From the NCBI GenBank assembly GCA_905235605.1, contig CAJOMF010000007.1, positions 1 through 44,355 on the forward strand: 44,355 nucleotides of DNA, written 5' to 3'. This stretch comes from an uncultured bacterium (GTDB lineage: Bacteria > UBP6 > UBA1177). Positions 8,311 through 16,995 of this stretch are shown piece by piece. The translations under genes were made by a program, and so were the position numbers. Within the stretch, counting starts at the first letter, position 1, and each line of letters starts with the position of its first letter. A model generated the notes under the pieces. That model was given only the letters and a program-made list of their open reading frames with translations, was not told where the DNA came from and did not search any database.

Positions 8311-8341
8311 GATATCTTGATATGCCGATATTCTGAATATC
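8311..8341. promoter_or_regulatory. Two adjacent palindromes, possible operator
   Basis: GATATTCTGAATATC (8327-8341) is a perfect 7+1+7 palindrome. Next to it lies the imperfect GATATCTTGATAT (8311-8323). Both sit directly upstream of the -35 box of the C25 gene and just beyond the stop of the CFI-box gene. No T-run follows, so a regulator site fits better than a terminator. Confidence 0.35.
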
Positions 8342-8349
8342 CGGGAAAA

Positions 8350-10242
8350 TTAGAACTCGAAAACGAGGCCGAATTCGAAGTTGTTTTTCATTTTGTTGGA
8401 GAGGTCGAAGCTCTTGTCACGCCAGAAATCGTTGATTTTTTCAAATTTGTAGCCGACGAAAAGGCAGGTGTTGACGACACCGTTTTCCTTCATTTTTTTT
8501 GATGAAGAAGAATCCATCCAGTTTAGCGAGAGCATGAGACCGACTGTTCCGTGAAGTCCGAATGTGCCTCCGTTTTCGGTAGTGTGACCTCCGTCGCGTA
8601 CCCACCACGGATAGTAGTCGATCCCGCCTGCGATGTAGGGATAGAGCGGAAAATCGTAGACAGGGCGCAGTTTGAGTTCGGCTTTGAGCGGAAGAAAGTG
8701 CATTGTCGTTCTGTCTGAGCTTTTTGTGCCGTCGGAGCGCATCGCTCTGCCTTTGAATCTGGTGTAACCGATGCCGCCGATAAAGGTTATCCGGATGTAT
8801 TCAGTCGGTATCGCAAGACCGAAAGTGAACGAAGGAAGCCAGCGGAGCTGCGATCCTGCGACATCCTTGAACGGGGTGCCGTTTATTTCGCTGTCGATCT
8901 GCGGATAGTAGAGAAGGTTCGTGAAACTTGCTTCGCCGTGGATCGCATTTCCTCTTGTCTTTGCCGAAAGATCCTGGAACGGTACGGCGAGAAGCAGGAC
9001 GAAAAAGAGTGCCAAAAGCGCTTTTCTGCCCGATTTAACGGTGAAAAACGCAACTAAAACCAACCATGAAATCATGAGTATCCTTCCTAAAACTGTTGTA
9101 AAAAACCAAGCTGTTACGACAAACGGCATGAGCATAGTTCTCGAAGCCGCGCGCAGTATCGGAGAACTTTTGATTGTTTCAGCCGGATAGCTGCCGTATT
9201 TGTAGTATGCTGCAATAAATTTTCTGCCGAGACTGAAGTTTGCAAGGACCGAGTCGCGGAATTGGCGCAGAAGGGCTACGCTCGGGTGGAAGTAGCTGCC
9301 GAAACCAGCCGTTGCAACAAAGCAGAAGCCGCCGTCATCCTTGCCTCCCTGTGATTTGTAGTTGCTCCAGAAACCGTATGTCGTGACGGCAGAAGCATCG
9401 ACAGAAATCGAAGCGGTGTCGTCGCTGTTGCCTGCCAAATCTTCAGCGGTTACTTCGACGGTGTAGGCTCTGCTGCTCGATCCTTCGTCGTTGTTTATGA
9501 ACTCGTAACCGTTCTTTCCTTTAACGGTGAATTCCCAGATCTGATTGTAACTGCTTGAATCTACTGTTGAATCGTATTCGAGAGTCGTCTGGGTTTCGGT
9601 ATCGTCTCCGCTTTTGAAAATTCCGGTGACTTTCGCATGGTAGGCGCCGATCTTTTCTTTTGATGAACCGTCTTCGGTGCTCGGCGGAGTGACTCTGATG
9701 AGCATCTGCTTGTTGCCGCCTTCGACTTCTATCGCTGAAGGTGCTTTCGGAGGCTTGTTGTCAAAAACGACTTTTATGGTCTTTTCGGCATATTCCGGAA
9801 CTGAAGATGTGCTGTCATCATCGTCATCGTCATTTTCTTCATCATCGTCGTCGTTTTTGTTCGACGAAGTGTCGAGTTCGATCCTGACTCTTATGCTGTA
9901 AGTTCCGTCGGCAACCGATTTGTCGTCTGAATCTTCAAGCGAACGGACATTTTTTATTGCATTGTAAAGTTCTTCGCCGGAAAGTGAGAGCGAATTGTCG
10001 ATGCTCAGGAATCCGCTGTCGGTTGAGGTAAAGTCAAAAGTTTTTGTTTCACCGTCTATTTCCGCCTGTAAATAGGCTTTTTTTACAAGATTCGGTTTCG
10101 GCAGGTCGTAGTAAAATTTGAGCGACCCTTCGAAATTCATGTTTGAGTGCCCCGGCTCTGTTTCAACATTCGTGATGTAGCTGTCGGCAAAAAGCATGGA
10201 ACAGCACAGAGTGAGTAGAAAAAACGTAATTTTTTTAGTCAT
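8350..10242 (-). CDS. CFI-box protein fused to an outer-membrane beta-barrel
   Basis: From the chosen start (MTKKITFF) the protein has 630 residues; GGGGA precedes this ATG, which overlaps the asd stop by 8 bp. The order is: signal peptide (cleavage near LFA-D); Ig-like beta domains with an acidic D/E run at ~130-145; an FN3-like segment starting DNKPPKAPSAIEV; then a CFI box with FCFVATAGFGSYFHPSVALLR and LRQFRDSVL..., ~305-370. Two or three hydrophobic segments follow. The last, KALLALFFVLLLAVPF..LSA, looks like a second signal peptide. After it comes a ~200-residue barrel ending FGLVFEF, as outer-membrane proteins do. CFI-box regions are normally C-terminal. The function is unknown. Confidence 0.75.
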   Translation of the reverse strand: MTKKITFFLLTLCCSMLFADSYITNVETEPGHSNMNFEGSLKFYYDLPKPNLVKKAYLQAEIDGETKTFDFTSTDSGFLSIDNSLSLSGEELYNAIKNVRSLEDSDDKSVADGTYSIRVRIELDTSSNKNDDDDEENDDDDDDSTSSVPEYAEKTIKVVFDNKPPKAPSAIEVEGGNKQMLIRVTPPSTEDGSSKEKIGAYHAKVTGIFKSGDDTETQTTLEYDSTVDSSSYNQIWEFTVKGKNGYEFINNDEGSSSRAYTVEVTAEDLAGNSDDTASISVDASAVTTYGFWSNYKSQGGKDDGGFCFVATAGFGSYFHPSVALLRQFRDSVLANFSLGRKFIAAYYKYGSYPAETIKSSPILRAASRTMLMPFVVTAWFFTTVLGRILMISWLVLVAFFTVKSGRKALLALFFVLLLAVPFQDLSAKTRGNAIHGEASFTNLLYYPQIDSEINGTPFKDVAGSQLRWLPSFTFGLAIPTEYIRITFIGGIGYTRFKGRAMRSDGTKSSDRTTMHFLPLKAELKLRPVYDFPLYPYIAGGIDYYPWWVRDGGHTTENGGTFGLHGTVGLMLSLNWMDSSSSKKMKENGVVNTCLFVGYKFEKINDFWRDKSFDLSNKMKNNFEFGLVFEF

Positions 10243-11257
10243 TTGTATCCCCGAATATTGTTTCAGCAATTCTTATTGCGTTGTATGCGGCACCTTTTCT
10301 GACGTTGTCGGCAACGACCCATGCGGAAAGATAGTTTTTGTGCTCGCGGCCTTTTCTCAGCCTGCCGATGAAGACTTCGTTCCTGCCCGAAGAATCGATG
10401 AGGGTCGGGTAGAGCAGCTGTTCGATGTCATCCATGAGGATCATCTCTTCGTTTTCTTTGATTCTGCGGTGGATCTCGTTGATGCTGCACTCTTTTTCAA
10501 GTTCGAACCAGACCGTTTCGGCGTGTGAATAGAAGGTGGGAACGCGGACTGTCGTGACGTCGATGTCAAGATTCGGCATAGAGAGGATCTTGCGCGATTC
10601 GTTTATCATTTTGACCTCTTCTTCACAGTAGCCGTCTTCGTAGAAAGGACCGATCTGCGGAATGAGGTTGAAAGCGATTCTCTGCAAAAAGACTTCGGGT
10701 TTGACTTCGTGGAAAGAAAAGAGCGCCGAAATCTGCGAACGGAGCTCTTCAATACCTTTTTTGCCGGCGCCGCTGACACTCTGGTAGGTGCTGACGACCA
10801 TTTTTCTGATCCCGAAAAGCTCTTCAACGATTTGGATGAAAGGGACAAGCTGGATCGTCGAGCAGTTCGGATTTGCAATGATTTTCGATTTCGTGGTTTT
10901 GAGGATTTCTCCGTTTACTTCGGGAACGACAAGCGGAATATCGTCATCCATCCTGAACGCCGAGCTGTTGTCAACAACTATCGCGCCTGCATTGACGAAG
11001 TGTTTCGCGTAATCGAGAGCGACCCCGGCACCTGCACTGAAAAGAGCCAGATCGACCGGATGCTTTTCTATTTCCTTTTCATTCAGCGGGATAACGTCGA
11101 TTTCTTTATTTTTGTAAGTCACCGTGAGACCGAGCGAATTGTCGCTTGCAAAAGGGTAAAGTTTATTGATCGGAAAATTTCTCTCTTCAAGAATCGTAAT
11201 AAATTCAAGGCCGACAAGACCGGTCGCACCGACTATCGCAACATTCAAAGGTTTCAT
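10235..11257 (-). CDS. asd: Aspartate-semialdehyde dehydrogenase
   Basis: It converts L-4-aspartyl phosphate to L-aspartate-4-semialdehyde with NADPH. This is the branch point to lysine and diaminopimelate (cell wall), threonine and methionine. The protein has 340 residues, normal for the family. The N terminus carries the nucleotide-binding VAIVGATGLVG. The catalytic cysteine is in ANPNCSTIQL (Cys132) and the catalytic histidine in RVPTFYSHAE (His245). The ORF track starts 36 codons early; GGAGG before MKPLNV and the family's N terminus fix the start. The downstream CFI-box gene begins inside its stop region, so the two are translationally coupled. Confidence 0.95.
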   Translation of the reverse strand: MKPLNVAIVGATGLVGLEFITILEERNFPINKLYPFASDNSLGLTVTYKNKEIDVIPLNEKEIEKHPVDLALFSAGAGVALDYAKHFVNAGAIVVDNSSAFRMDDDIPLVVPEVNGEILKTTKSKIIANPNCSTIQLVPFIQIVEELFGIRKMVVSTYQSVSGAGKKGIEELRSQISALFSFHEVKPEVFLQRIAFNLIPQIGPFYEDGYCEEEVKMINESRKILSMPNLDIDVTTVRVPTFYSHAETVWFELEKECSINEIHRRIKENEEMILMDDIEQLLYPTLIDSSGRNEVFIGRLRKGREHKNYLSAWVVADNVRKGAAYNAIRIAETIFGDTND

Positions 11258-11471
11258 TTTTCCTCCAAAGCAAAAAAACCGATAATACAAGCAATTAGCG
11301 TTCCATTGAAATAGTTCAACAGAATCAACACCTTTTATAATAAGAAAAAAATGACAAAAAGACAAATTGACACATTGGCAGTCCCGTATACGGCGTCCAA
11401 AATATCAGCGTCTAAAAATATCTGATGAGAGCGGCTGAGAGGTGTGAAATGAATTTCAGGTGCAGGATGGT

Positions 11472-13829
11472 TTACTTTGAACGGCGGAAGGTTCTGCGTT
11501 CCATTTCTCTGAGGAACTTTTCCGAATAGTGCTTTCTGTTGATGACTTTTTTCTTGGTGAAGGTCTTTTTGTCAGTCAGGGTCAGCGTCGGATCGCCCTG
11601 AATCATCATGCCGAGCCACCATGTATCGACATAAGACTTGTCAAAGCCGTAGCTTTTATAGTTCGCCCACAGATCGTTCGCCCAGATCCGGTATGCAGCT
11701 CCCCAGGATTCGCCGTTGACGAGAGCCTCGTACATCGCCTCGGGGTTGAACATTCCGCCGACCTTCGTGCTGCCGACGGTTGCCAGCCCGTTTTTCCCTT
11801 TGAGATAGGTGTCGGCAAGGTTTCCGTCCTCTTCGGTATATTTTGATGCGGAGCAGTTGAACAGGTTGTAGAAACTGCCGTTGAAATCAGCCTCCCTGAT
11901 TGCTTCGATAGTGAGAATGTTCGCCGGATTCGGTGAATAGTTGTCGTTGAAGTAGAGCTCATGCGGATCGCTGTGGATCCACTGGTAGACAAATTCGGCT
12001 CCACCTTTGTCGAAATAGTCGAGGTAGGTTGTTTTCGTCGTGTTTTCACGGCTTTCCAGACGGTCGTAGTTGTCGCCGTAGATCGACTCCATGCCCCATG
12101 TGCTGCCGTTGAAGCCGAAGGCGTTCTCTATGATTTCTCCGTTCTCCTCATAAGAATTCCAGTCGTCGTCGATGAACGAGAAGAAGTTCCTCGGCTCGAA
12201 GAATGAGCCGTTTTCGCGGTATTCGTGCGTTCTCAGGAGATATTCGCTGATCTCTTCGGCACTTCCTGTAAGCCTCGAGGTAAAGATTTCAAGCGAAAGA
12301 TCGGCCGGGTAATCGTCGAAAATCCCGTTTGAATCGGCATCCTTCCACTCTCCGTCAAGATCCATAAGGTAGTATTCGCACGGGAACGATTCATAAGTCA
12401 TGGTGCCTGTTCCGTCGTAATCACTCTCCTGTTCGTAATAAGCCGACGGCATTCTGCCGATGAGGAGCGCACCTTTGAGTGCATAATCGGTATAGCTTTG
12501 CTTCAGCATTTCCTTTAAAAATCCTGCGCCGCCCGCATGCCACCAGCGCACAAACGGCTTGTAACCCGCTTTTTCGAGGTCAAGGGTGTAGACTGAAAGC
12601 GCTTCTTCAAGACCGTTCTTCATGCTTGGATCGGCGACAATGAGGAAATCATGCTCGGGAACCTCAGAAACCTCAGTGTTCGTATCAAAAACCCAGATAT
12701 CGCTTTTTACGCTGTTGCCTTCGTCGTCAAGGGCCTCGACCTGCCAGTAGTAGGTTGTATTGGCGGAAAGCGCGGATTCCGGTTTCCACGAAGTTGCCGC
12801 AAGCCCTTCGGCGACTTTCTCGTCAGGAGTGCTTTTCGTCCCGAAGAAAACAGTGTAGGTAACCTTTCCGCCGTCAGGATCAGTGCTTGCATCCCACGAA
12901 AGAGTCAGGTCTGCAGGCTGGTTTTCCGCACCGTTTTCCGGCTTCGGATTCAAAACAGCTGTCGGAAGCAGATCCAGTTCTTCGGGTTTGCATGCCCTCT
13001 CTTTCATAGAACTGCTGTTTATATCGTAGCAGGTGCAGAGGTCGATCATCCTGCCGCCCATGAGATCCTCGACGCTCTTTTCGTCAAACGAAAGGTAAAC
13101 ATTCATCATAAATCCGAAGTTTTCGTCAAGCAGCCAGCCCTCTTCGTTCATAAAGAGCTTCAGCAGATTCTTCCCGCTGTCGGAGGCAACCGCTTTCGGG
13201 CATGAGCGGAATAGAGTTTCTGAAACATAAACCTGCTCGAAAAGGTAGATATAAAAATATTTCGAGCCGATTTCATCCACATTGTTCTGAAACATCCAGT
13301 CGAATGAGGAGTAGGGTGCCATTATCGAAGCGGAGTAATAGGTGTTGCCTGTATATTCGCTGTTTGCAGTGACATAGAGATAGCCCTGATAATCGGCGGC
13401 AAAGGCGCTGCGGTTGTCTTTAAAGGGGTAGTTCCGACCTTTTTCGTCAATCATCGAGCCTGATATAAAATAGGGATATTCGTCATCGGCAAGATCGTAA
13501 CTGTCCGGCATGCTCTGAAGTAGCGGCGCTGCGATTTTCAATGCAAAGCCCTTGTTGGGCTCAAGAAACGAGTCGTCGAGACCTGAAACGATCTCGTCGA
13601 ACAACGAAGCGTCCTGCCTTGTATCGCCGTCGTTGTCGCTGACTTCACCGTCGTCAGAATCATCCGATATATCGGCGTCGGTATCACCGTCGTTGTCCGC
13701 ATCATCCGATATATCGCTGTCGGTTGAAGTGTCCGTGTCTACCGAATCCTTGTTTTTGCCCGATCCGCCGCAGGCGCACACAAATAAAAGCGCCAGAGCA
13801 AGGATAACTGATGTAATTCTTTTTTTCAT
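11472..13829 (-). CDS. Divergent C25/clan CD peptidase-like lipoprotein with FN3 domain
   Basis: The protein has 785 residues. The lipoprotein signal ends at Cys20 (FVCAC). An Asp/Ser/Thr linker follows with a repeated DISDD..DNDGDT pattern (~35-72), then an unrecognised domain (~75-290), an FN3-like domain (~292-384: LNPKPENGAENQPADLTLSW...YYWQVEALDDEGN), and a C25-like region (~395-760). The last keeps the fold's landmarks: HDFLIVADPSM, GALLIGRMPSAYY, IFTSRLTGSAEEI, a possible His in YQWIHSDPH (His619/623), a possible Cys in NLFNCSASKY (Cys659), and IQGDPTLTLTD at the end. The usual GHG motif is altered, so activity is uncertain. GGAG precedes the ATG, with a TTGACA-type promoter upstream. 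Confidence 0.7.
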   Translation of the reverse strand: MKKRITSVILALALLFVCACGGSGKNKDSVDTDTSTDSDISDDADNDGDTDADISDDSDDGEVSDNDGDTRQDASLFDEIVSGLDDSFLEPNKGFALKIAAPLLQSMPDSYDLADDEYPYFISGSMIDEKGRNYPFKDNRSAFAADYQGYLYVTANSEYTGNTYYSASIMAPYSSFDWMFQNNVDEIGSKYFYIYLFEQVYVSETLFRSCPKAVASDSGKNLLKLFMNEEGWLLDENFGFMMNVYLSFDEKSVEDLMGGRMIDLCTCYDINSSSMKERACKPEELDLLPTAVLNPKPENGAENQPADLTLSWDASTDPDGGKVTYTVFFGTKSTPDEKVAEGLAATSWKPESALSANTTYYWQVEALDDEGNSVKSDIWVFDTNTEVSEVPEHDFLIVADPSMKNGLEEALSVYTLDLEKAGYKPFVRWWHAGGAGFLKEMLKQSYTDYALKGALLIGRMPSAYYEQESDYDGTGTMTYESFPCEYYLMDLDGEWKDADSNGIFDDYPADLSLEIFTSRLTGSAEEISEYLLRTHEYRENGSFFEPRNFFSFIDDDWNSYEENGEIIENAFGFNGSTWGMESIYGDNYDRLESRENTTKTTYLDYFDKGGAEFVYQWIHSDPHELYFNDNYSPNPANILTIEAIREADFNGSFYNLFNCSASKYTEEDGNLADTYLKGKNGLATVGSTKVGGMFNPEAMYEALVNGESWGAAYRIWANDLWANYKSYGFDKSYVDTWWLGMMIQGDPTLTLTDKKTFTKKKVINRKHYSEKFLREMERRTFRRSK
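13661..13744. repeat. Short in-frame repeats encoding the Asp-rich linker
   Basis: CATCCGATATATCG recurs 42 bp apart (13661 and 13703), and GTATC(A/G)CCGTCGTTGTC recurs 60 bp apart (13621 and 13681). Both lie within the linker of the divergent C25 lipoprotein and keep the reading frame. This points to expansion by slippage. Confidence 0.6.
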
Positions 13830-13865
13830 TTTGTAGCTCCATCTTATTCCTCTTAAAAGACCTCG

Positions 13866-13894
13866 GATGTAGTAGGAGCAGGAAGCTGTGTCAA
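13866..13894 (-). promoter_or_regulatory. Candidate promoter of the divergent C25 lipoprotein
   Basis: On the minus strand a perfect TTGACA is followed after 17 bases by a weak TACATC, about 37 bases before the start codon. Confidence 0.4.
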
Positions 13895-14035
13895 GCGGAA
13901 AATTGAAAATATTGCGGGAAAAAGCTGCTTCGGAGATGTTGTACCGGTCAGGAAAAATTTAAGTGGACAATTTACTGTTCTTGGTGTAAAAAGCCGCGTT
14001 TTGATTGTTTGTAACGTTTTTTACAGGAGAGAAAA

Positions 14036-14431
14036 ATGAGCGAAAAAATCAGAGTTCTTATTGCGAAGCCCGGTCTTGACGGTCATGACAGAGGTGCAAA
14101 ATTCGTTGCGAGAGCGCTTCGTGATGCCGGAATGGAAGTAATTTATACAGGTTTGAGACAGACTCCGGAAGCAATCGCCAATGCAGCAATTCAGGAAGAC
14201 GTTGACGCTGTCGGTCTTTCGATTTTGAGCGGCGCGCACAATACGCTTCTTCCGAAAGTTGCGGAACTTTTGAAAGAAAAGAACGCTCCGGACATCCTTG
14301 TTTTCGGCGGCGGCGTTATCCCTGAAAGCGACATTCCTTTCCTCAAAGAAAACGGCATAAAAGCAGTTTTCACCCCCGGAACCACTTCCGAACAGATCGT
14401 AACATTCCTTACCGACAATATCAAAAAATAG
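14036..14431 (+). CDS. Free-standing cobalamin (B12)-binding subunit of an acyl-CoA mutase
   Basis: The protein has 131 residues, exactly one B12-binding domain. It has the base-off motif DxHxxG in [11 protein letters not shown] (Asp15, His17, Gly20), then [11 protein letters not shown] and [10 protein letters not shown], as in the small subunit or C-terminal domain of methylmalonyl-CoA mutase. Such subunits bind adenosylcobalamin and pair with a separate large catalytic subunit, which is not in this window. The exact mutase (methylmalonyl-, isobutyryl- or 2-hydroxyisobutyryl-CoA) cannot be told from the sequence. AGGAGAG precedes the ATG. It stands alone, ~100 bases before hpf. Confidence 0.9.
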   Translation: MSEKIRVLIAKPGLDGHDRGAKFVARALRDAGMEVIYTGLRQTPEAIANAAIQEDVDAVGLSILSGAHNTLLPKVAELLKEKNAPDILVFGGGVIPESDIPFLKENGIKAVFTPGTTSEQIVTFLTDNIKK

Positions 14432-14474
14432 TTGCCGGACGCGGTTAAACCAAAATGTCGGGACACAATAAATT

Positions 14475-14485
14475 GACATAATGTC
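14475..14485. promoter_or_regulatory. Palindrome over a TTGACA box before hpf
   Basis: GACATAATGTC is a perfect 11-base dyad. It overlaps TTGACA at 14473-14478, which could be the -35 of an hpf promoter (16 bases to TAATCT). It is a possible operator, based only on symmetry and position. Confidence 0.25.
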
Positions 14486-14530
14486 TTGATGTGGTAATCT
14501 CGTTCGTTTGTTTTTTTTATGGAGGGTTTT

Positions 14531-14833
14531 ATGAATATCAATTTTGCTTTCAGAGGATTTGAAGAAAACAGTGACGGTCTTAAAGATTATGTAACCAAAA
14601 AACTCGCAAAAATCGACAAGTTTGTTTCGGCAAACACCGTTGTCGAAGTTGTTTTTCAGAAAGACAAAAATATGAAGATGACGGAAATCAAGCTGAACAG
14701 CAACGGCGAAGAGTTCCTGGCCAGCGATTCCGATGACAAGGAATTCCAGACTTCTATTGATCTTTGCATCGACAAACTGGTAAAGCAGGCTGCAAGATCG
14801 AAAGACAAAAAAGTTGATTCAAGAAGATCTTAA
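14531..14833 (+). CDS. hpf: Ribosome hibernation promoting factor, short form
   Basis: The protein has 100 residues from the ATG that follows GGAGGG at 4-5 bases; the ORF track begins four codons too early. The sequence MNINFAFRGFEENSDGLKDYV..KLAKIDKF is the usual opening of the S30EA/HPF fold, followed by VVEVVFQKDKNMKMTEIKL and a C-terminal helix (SIDLCIDKLVKQAARSKDKK). Short HPF binds the decoding centre and helps ribosomes dimerise in stationary phase; the long-form dimerisation domain is absent. It is followed after 9 bases by tRNA-Arg, so transcripts may run through. Confidence 0.88.
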   Translation: MNINFAFRGFEENSDGLKDYVTKKLAKIDKFVSANTVVEVVFQKDKNMKMTEIKLNSNGEEFLASDSDDKEFQTSIDLCIDKLVKQAARSKDKKVDSRRS

Positions 14834-14842
14834 GGATAGCGC

Positions 14843-14919
<77 letters not shown>

Positions 14920-14926
14920 TTTGATT

Positions 14927-15805
14927 ATGAAAAAATATTCTTTGTTTATTTCGGCAGCATTTCTTTTTTTCTGCAGCAATTTGTGCTCCGATGTGTTTTT
15001 GACGACTTATGAGGAAATAAAGTCCGCTTACGATCTCTCCGGCTACACTTGGACGAGCGAGAAGGTTCCCAGGATTTTTGTGAAAAAGATCCCCGAAGAG
15101 ATCAAAAAAATAGAGGGTGCCGAGCGGAGGCACTTTTTTATCCAGCTGCTCCTGCCGCTGGTTCTGCTCGAAAATGAAAAAATCACGGCTGAACACGATA
15201 TGATCGTTCCGATCGCGGCAAAAAAAGAGTGGAATGCCGAAGATGTGAAAATTATCAGCGGGATTGCCGAAAAATATAATATCATTGACGAAGGTCAGGA
15301 TATTTCTGCGATAACGGAAGATGAAAAGGAGAAGATCCGCTATTTTCTCGACCACAAGATAAGACCGGTACCTCCGGCGATCGCGATAGGGCAGGCCGCT
15401 CTTGAATCCGGCTGGGGAACGAGCCGCTTCGTTTTTGAAGGAAACAACCTTTTCGGGCATGTTTCTCCCGATCCTTCAAAAGGGATAAAACCGAAAAACT
15501 GGAGCGGGAACCAGCGCCACATCAGGATTTTCGATTCTATCCAGGATTCGATTTCGGCCTACATGCTCAATCTGAACCGCAACCGTGCCTACAACAAGTT
15601 CCGCTGGTACAGACGGACACACCCGAACAACCTTTCGAAAATGGCGGAAGGTTTCGACAAATACGCCATCATCAAAGAGGCTTATGTCGGAAGGCTGCAG
15701 AGCGTGATGTTCAAATTCGGAGTCCACAAGATCAACAACGCAAAACTCGATTCGGGCGAAAGTGCAAATGTCATCGAAAAAGTTTCCCAACCGTACATCA
15801 ACTGA
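14927..15805 (+). CDS. Bax-like glucosaminidase (peptidoglycan hydrolase)
   Basis: The protein has 292 residues with a signal peptide (MKKYSLFISAAFLFFCSNLCSD). The ORF track start lies inside the tRNA and is rejected; the ATG at 14927 begins the signal peptide, though no Shine-Dalgarno is seen. The C-terminal half is a glucosaminidase domain of the Bax type: VPPAIAIGQAALESGWGTSRF (with the probable catalytic Glu), EGNNLFGHVSP, and FDSIQDSISAYMLNLNRNRAY. The enzyme is expected to cut GlcNAc-containing glycan strands of the wall in the periplasm. folC starts within its 3' end. Confidence 0.88.
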   Translation: MKKYSLFISAAFLFFCSNLCSDVFLTTYEEIKSAYDLSGYTWTSEKVPRIFVKKIPEEIKKIEGAERRHFFIQLLLPLVLLENEKITAEHDMIVPIAAKKEWNAEDVKIISGIAEKYNIIDEGQDISAITEDEKEKIRYFLDHKIRPVPPAIAIGQAALESGWGTSRFVFEGNNLFGHVSPDPSKGIKPKNWSGNQRHIRIFDSIQDSISAYMLNLNRNRAYNKFRWYRRTHPNNLSKMAEGFDKYAIIKEAYVGRLQSVMFKFGVHKINNAKLDSGESANVIEKVSQPYIN

Positions 15806-16994
15806 CACACAGGACGATTTCCTGCAGCAGCTTTACCAGCGCCGCGGCGGGATAAAGCTCGGTCTCGGCCGCGTTGCAGATGCGTTTCCGGAGATTTTTG
15901 AAAAGAATATCCCCGTTTACCATGTTGCGGGGACGAACGGAAAGGGGACGGCGGTCTATTCGCTCGACCACATTCTGCGCTGCAACGGGCTCAAAACCGG
16001 GAGATTCGTATCCCCGCATCTTCTCAGATACAACGAGCGCATTTCGGTCAACGGAGTCGATATTGCAGACTGTGAAGTGCGTGAAATCTATGGATATCTT
16101 GAAAAAAAGATAAATAATTTCGATGAGTTGTCTTTTTTTGAAATAACATTTCTTCTTGCTTGGAAATATTTCGAACTGAAAGGCTGCGACCGTGCTGTTT
16201 TTGAAGTCGGTCTCGGAGGAAGGCTGGATGCGACCAACGTGATCGAAGGGTCGAAAACAGACATCATCACTTCGATCGGGCTTGATCACACCCATATTTT
16301 AGGTGACACACTTGAAAAAATCGCGCTCGAAAAGCTCGGTATCGTGAAAACCGGTGACAAAGTTCTGATAGGCGGCAGTGCAGACAGCTCTTTTGACAGA
16401 TGGATGGCGGAAGTCGCTCTTTCAAAAGGGGCAAAAAGCGTTGATGACGATTCTTTAAATCTGGATATCACTTTTCCGCTTAGCTGCATGAGCCCGGAGC
16501 AGAAAAAAAATGTTCGTCTTGCGGTCAAAGCGGCTCTGATGAGCGAAGAAAAAGGCTTGAAAATCCCTGATTTCAGCGCAATGAGGCTTCCGGCGAGGTT
16601 TGATTTTATCGAACCAGATATTGTTACCGATGTCGCCCACAATCCGCCTGCAATAGAATCTCTTGCAAAAACGGTTAAAGAGCGGCTCGGCAAAGTTGTT
16701 GTTCTCTACGGCGCAATGAAAGATAAGGATGTTGCAAAAGTTCTTGATATTATTGGTGAAATAACGGACTCGATATTCGCCCTTAACCTTGAAGCCGATA
16801 ATGACCGAGGTGCAAAAGTAGGAGATATTCTCGAACGTGCAGGTTCAACTGTTGCAAACAAAATAAGGTATGCAGAAACCGATGAAAAAACGATCGAAGA
16901 GGCGCTTTCTTTTGCCCGCAAAAACGGAAAAACACTTCTTGTAACGGGAAGTTTTCATACCGTCGAAAAATTTATGAATTACAGAAAAAAATAA
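15768..16994 (+). CDS. folC: Folylpolyglutamate / dihydrofolate synthase
   Basis: FolC adds glutamate to folates and, in bifunctional forms, joins dihydropteroate and glutamate. The protein has about 408 residues, normal length. Visible features are RRGGIKLGLGRVADAFP, the ATP loop VAGTNGKGT, RFVSPHLLRYNERISVNG, FEVGLGGRLDATNV, TSIGLDHTHILGDTLEKIALEKLGIVK, and the C-terminal ligase domain (PARFDFIEPDIVTDVAHNP). The start is uncertain: GTG at 15762 or ATG at 15768, both inside the end of the glucosaminidase gene, so translation is probably coupled. Its stop is 1 base from the stop of the convergent MshEN-like gene. Confidence 0.93.
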   Translation: MSSKKFPNRTSTDTQDDFLQQLYQRRGGIKLGLGRVADAFPEIFEKNIPVYHVAGTNGKGTAVYSLDHILRCNGLKTGRFVSPHLLRYNERISVNGVDIADCEVREIYGYLEKKINNFDELSFFEITFLLAWKYFELKGCDRAVFEVGLGGRLDATNVIEGSKTDIITSIGLDHTHILGDTLEKIALEKLGIVKTGDKVLIGGSADSSFDRWMAEVALSKGAKSVDDDSLNLDITFPLSCMSPEQKKNVRLAVKAALMSEEKGLKIPDFSAMRLPARFDFIEPDIVTDVAHNPPAIESLAKTVKERLGKVVVLYGAMKDKDVAKVLDIIGEITDSIFALNLEADNDRGAKVGDILERAGSTVANKIRYAETDEKTIEEALSFARKNGKTLLVTGSFHTVEKFMNYRKK

Positions 16995-16995
16995 G

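Noticed and set aside
11384-11393. CCGTATACGG palindrome between asd and the divergent C25 lipoprotein gene
   Set aside because: It is a short dyad with no T-run and no promoter overlap; not enough to call an operator or terminator.
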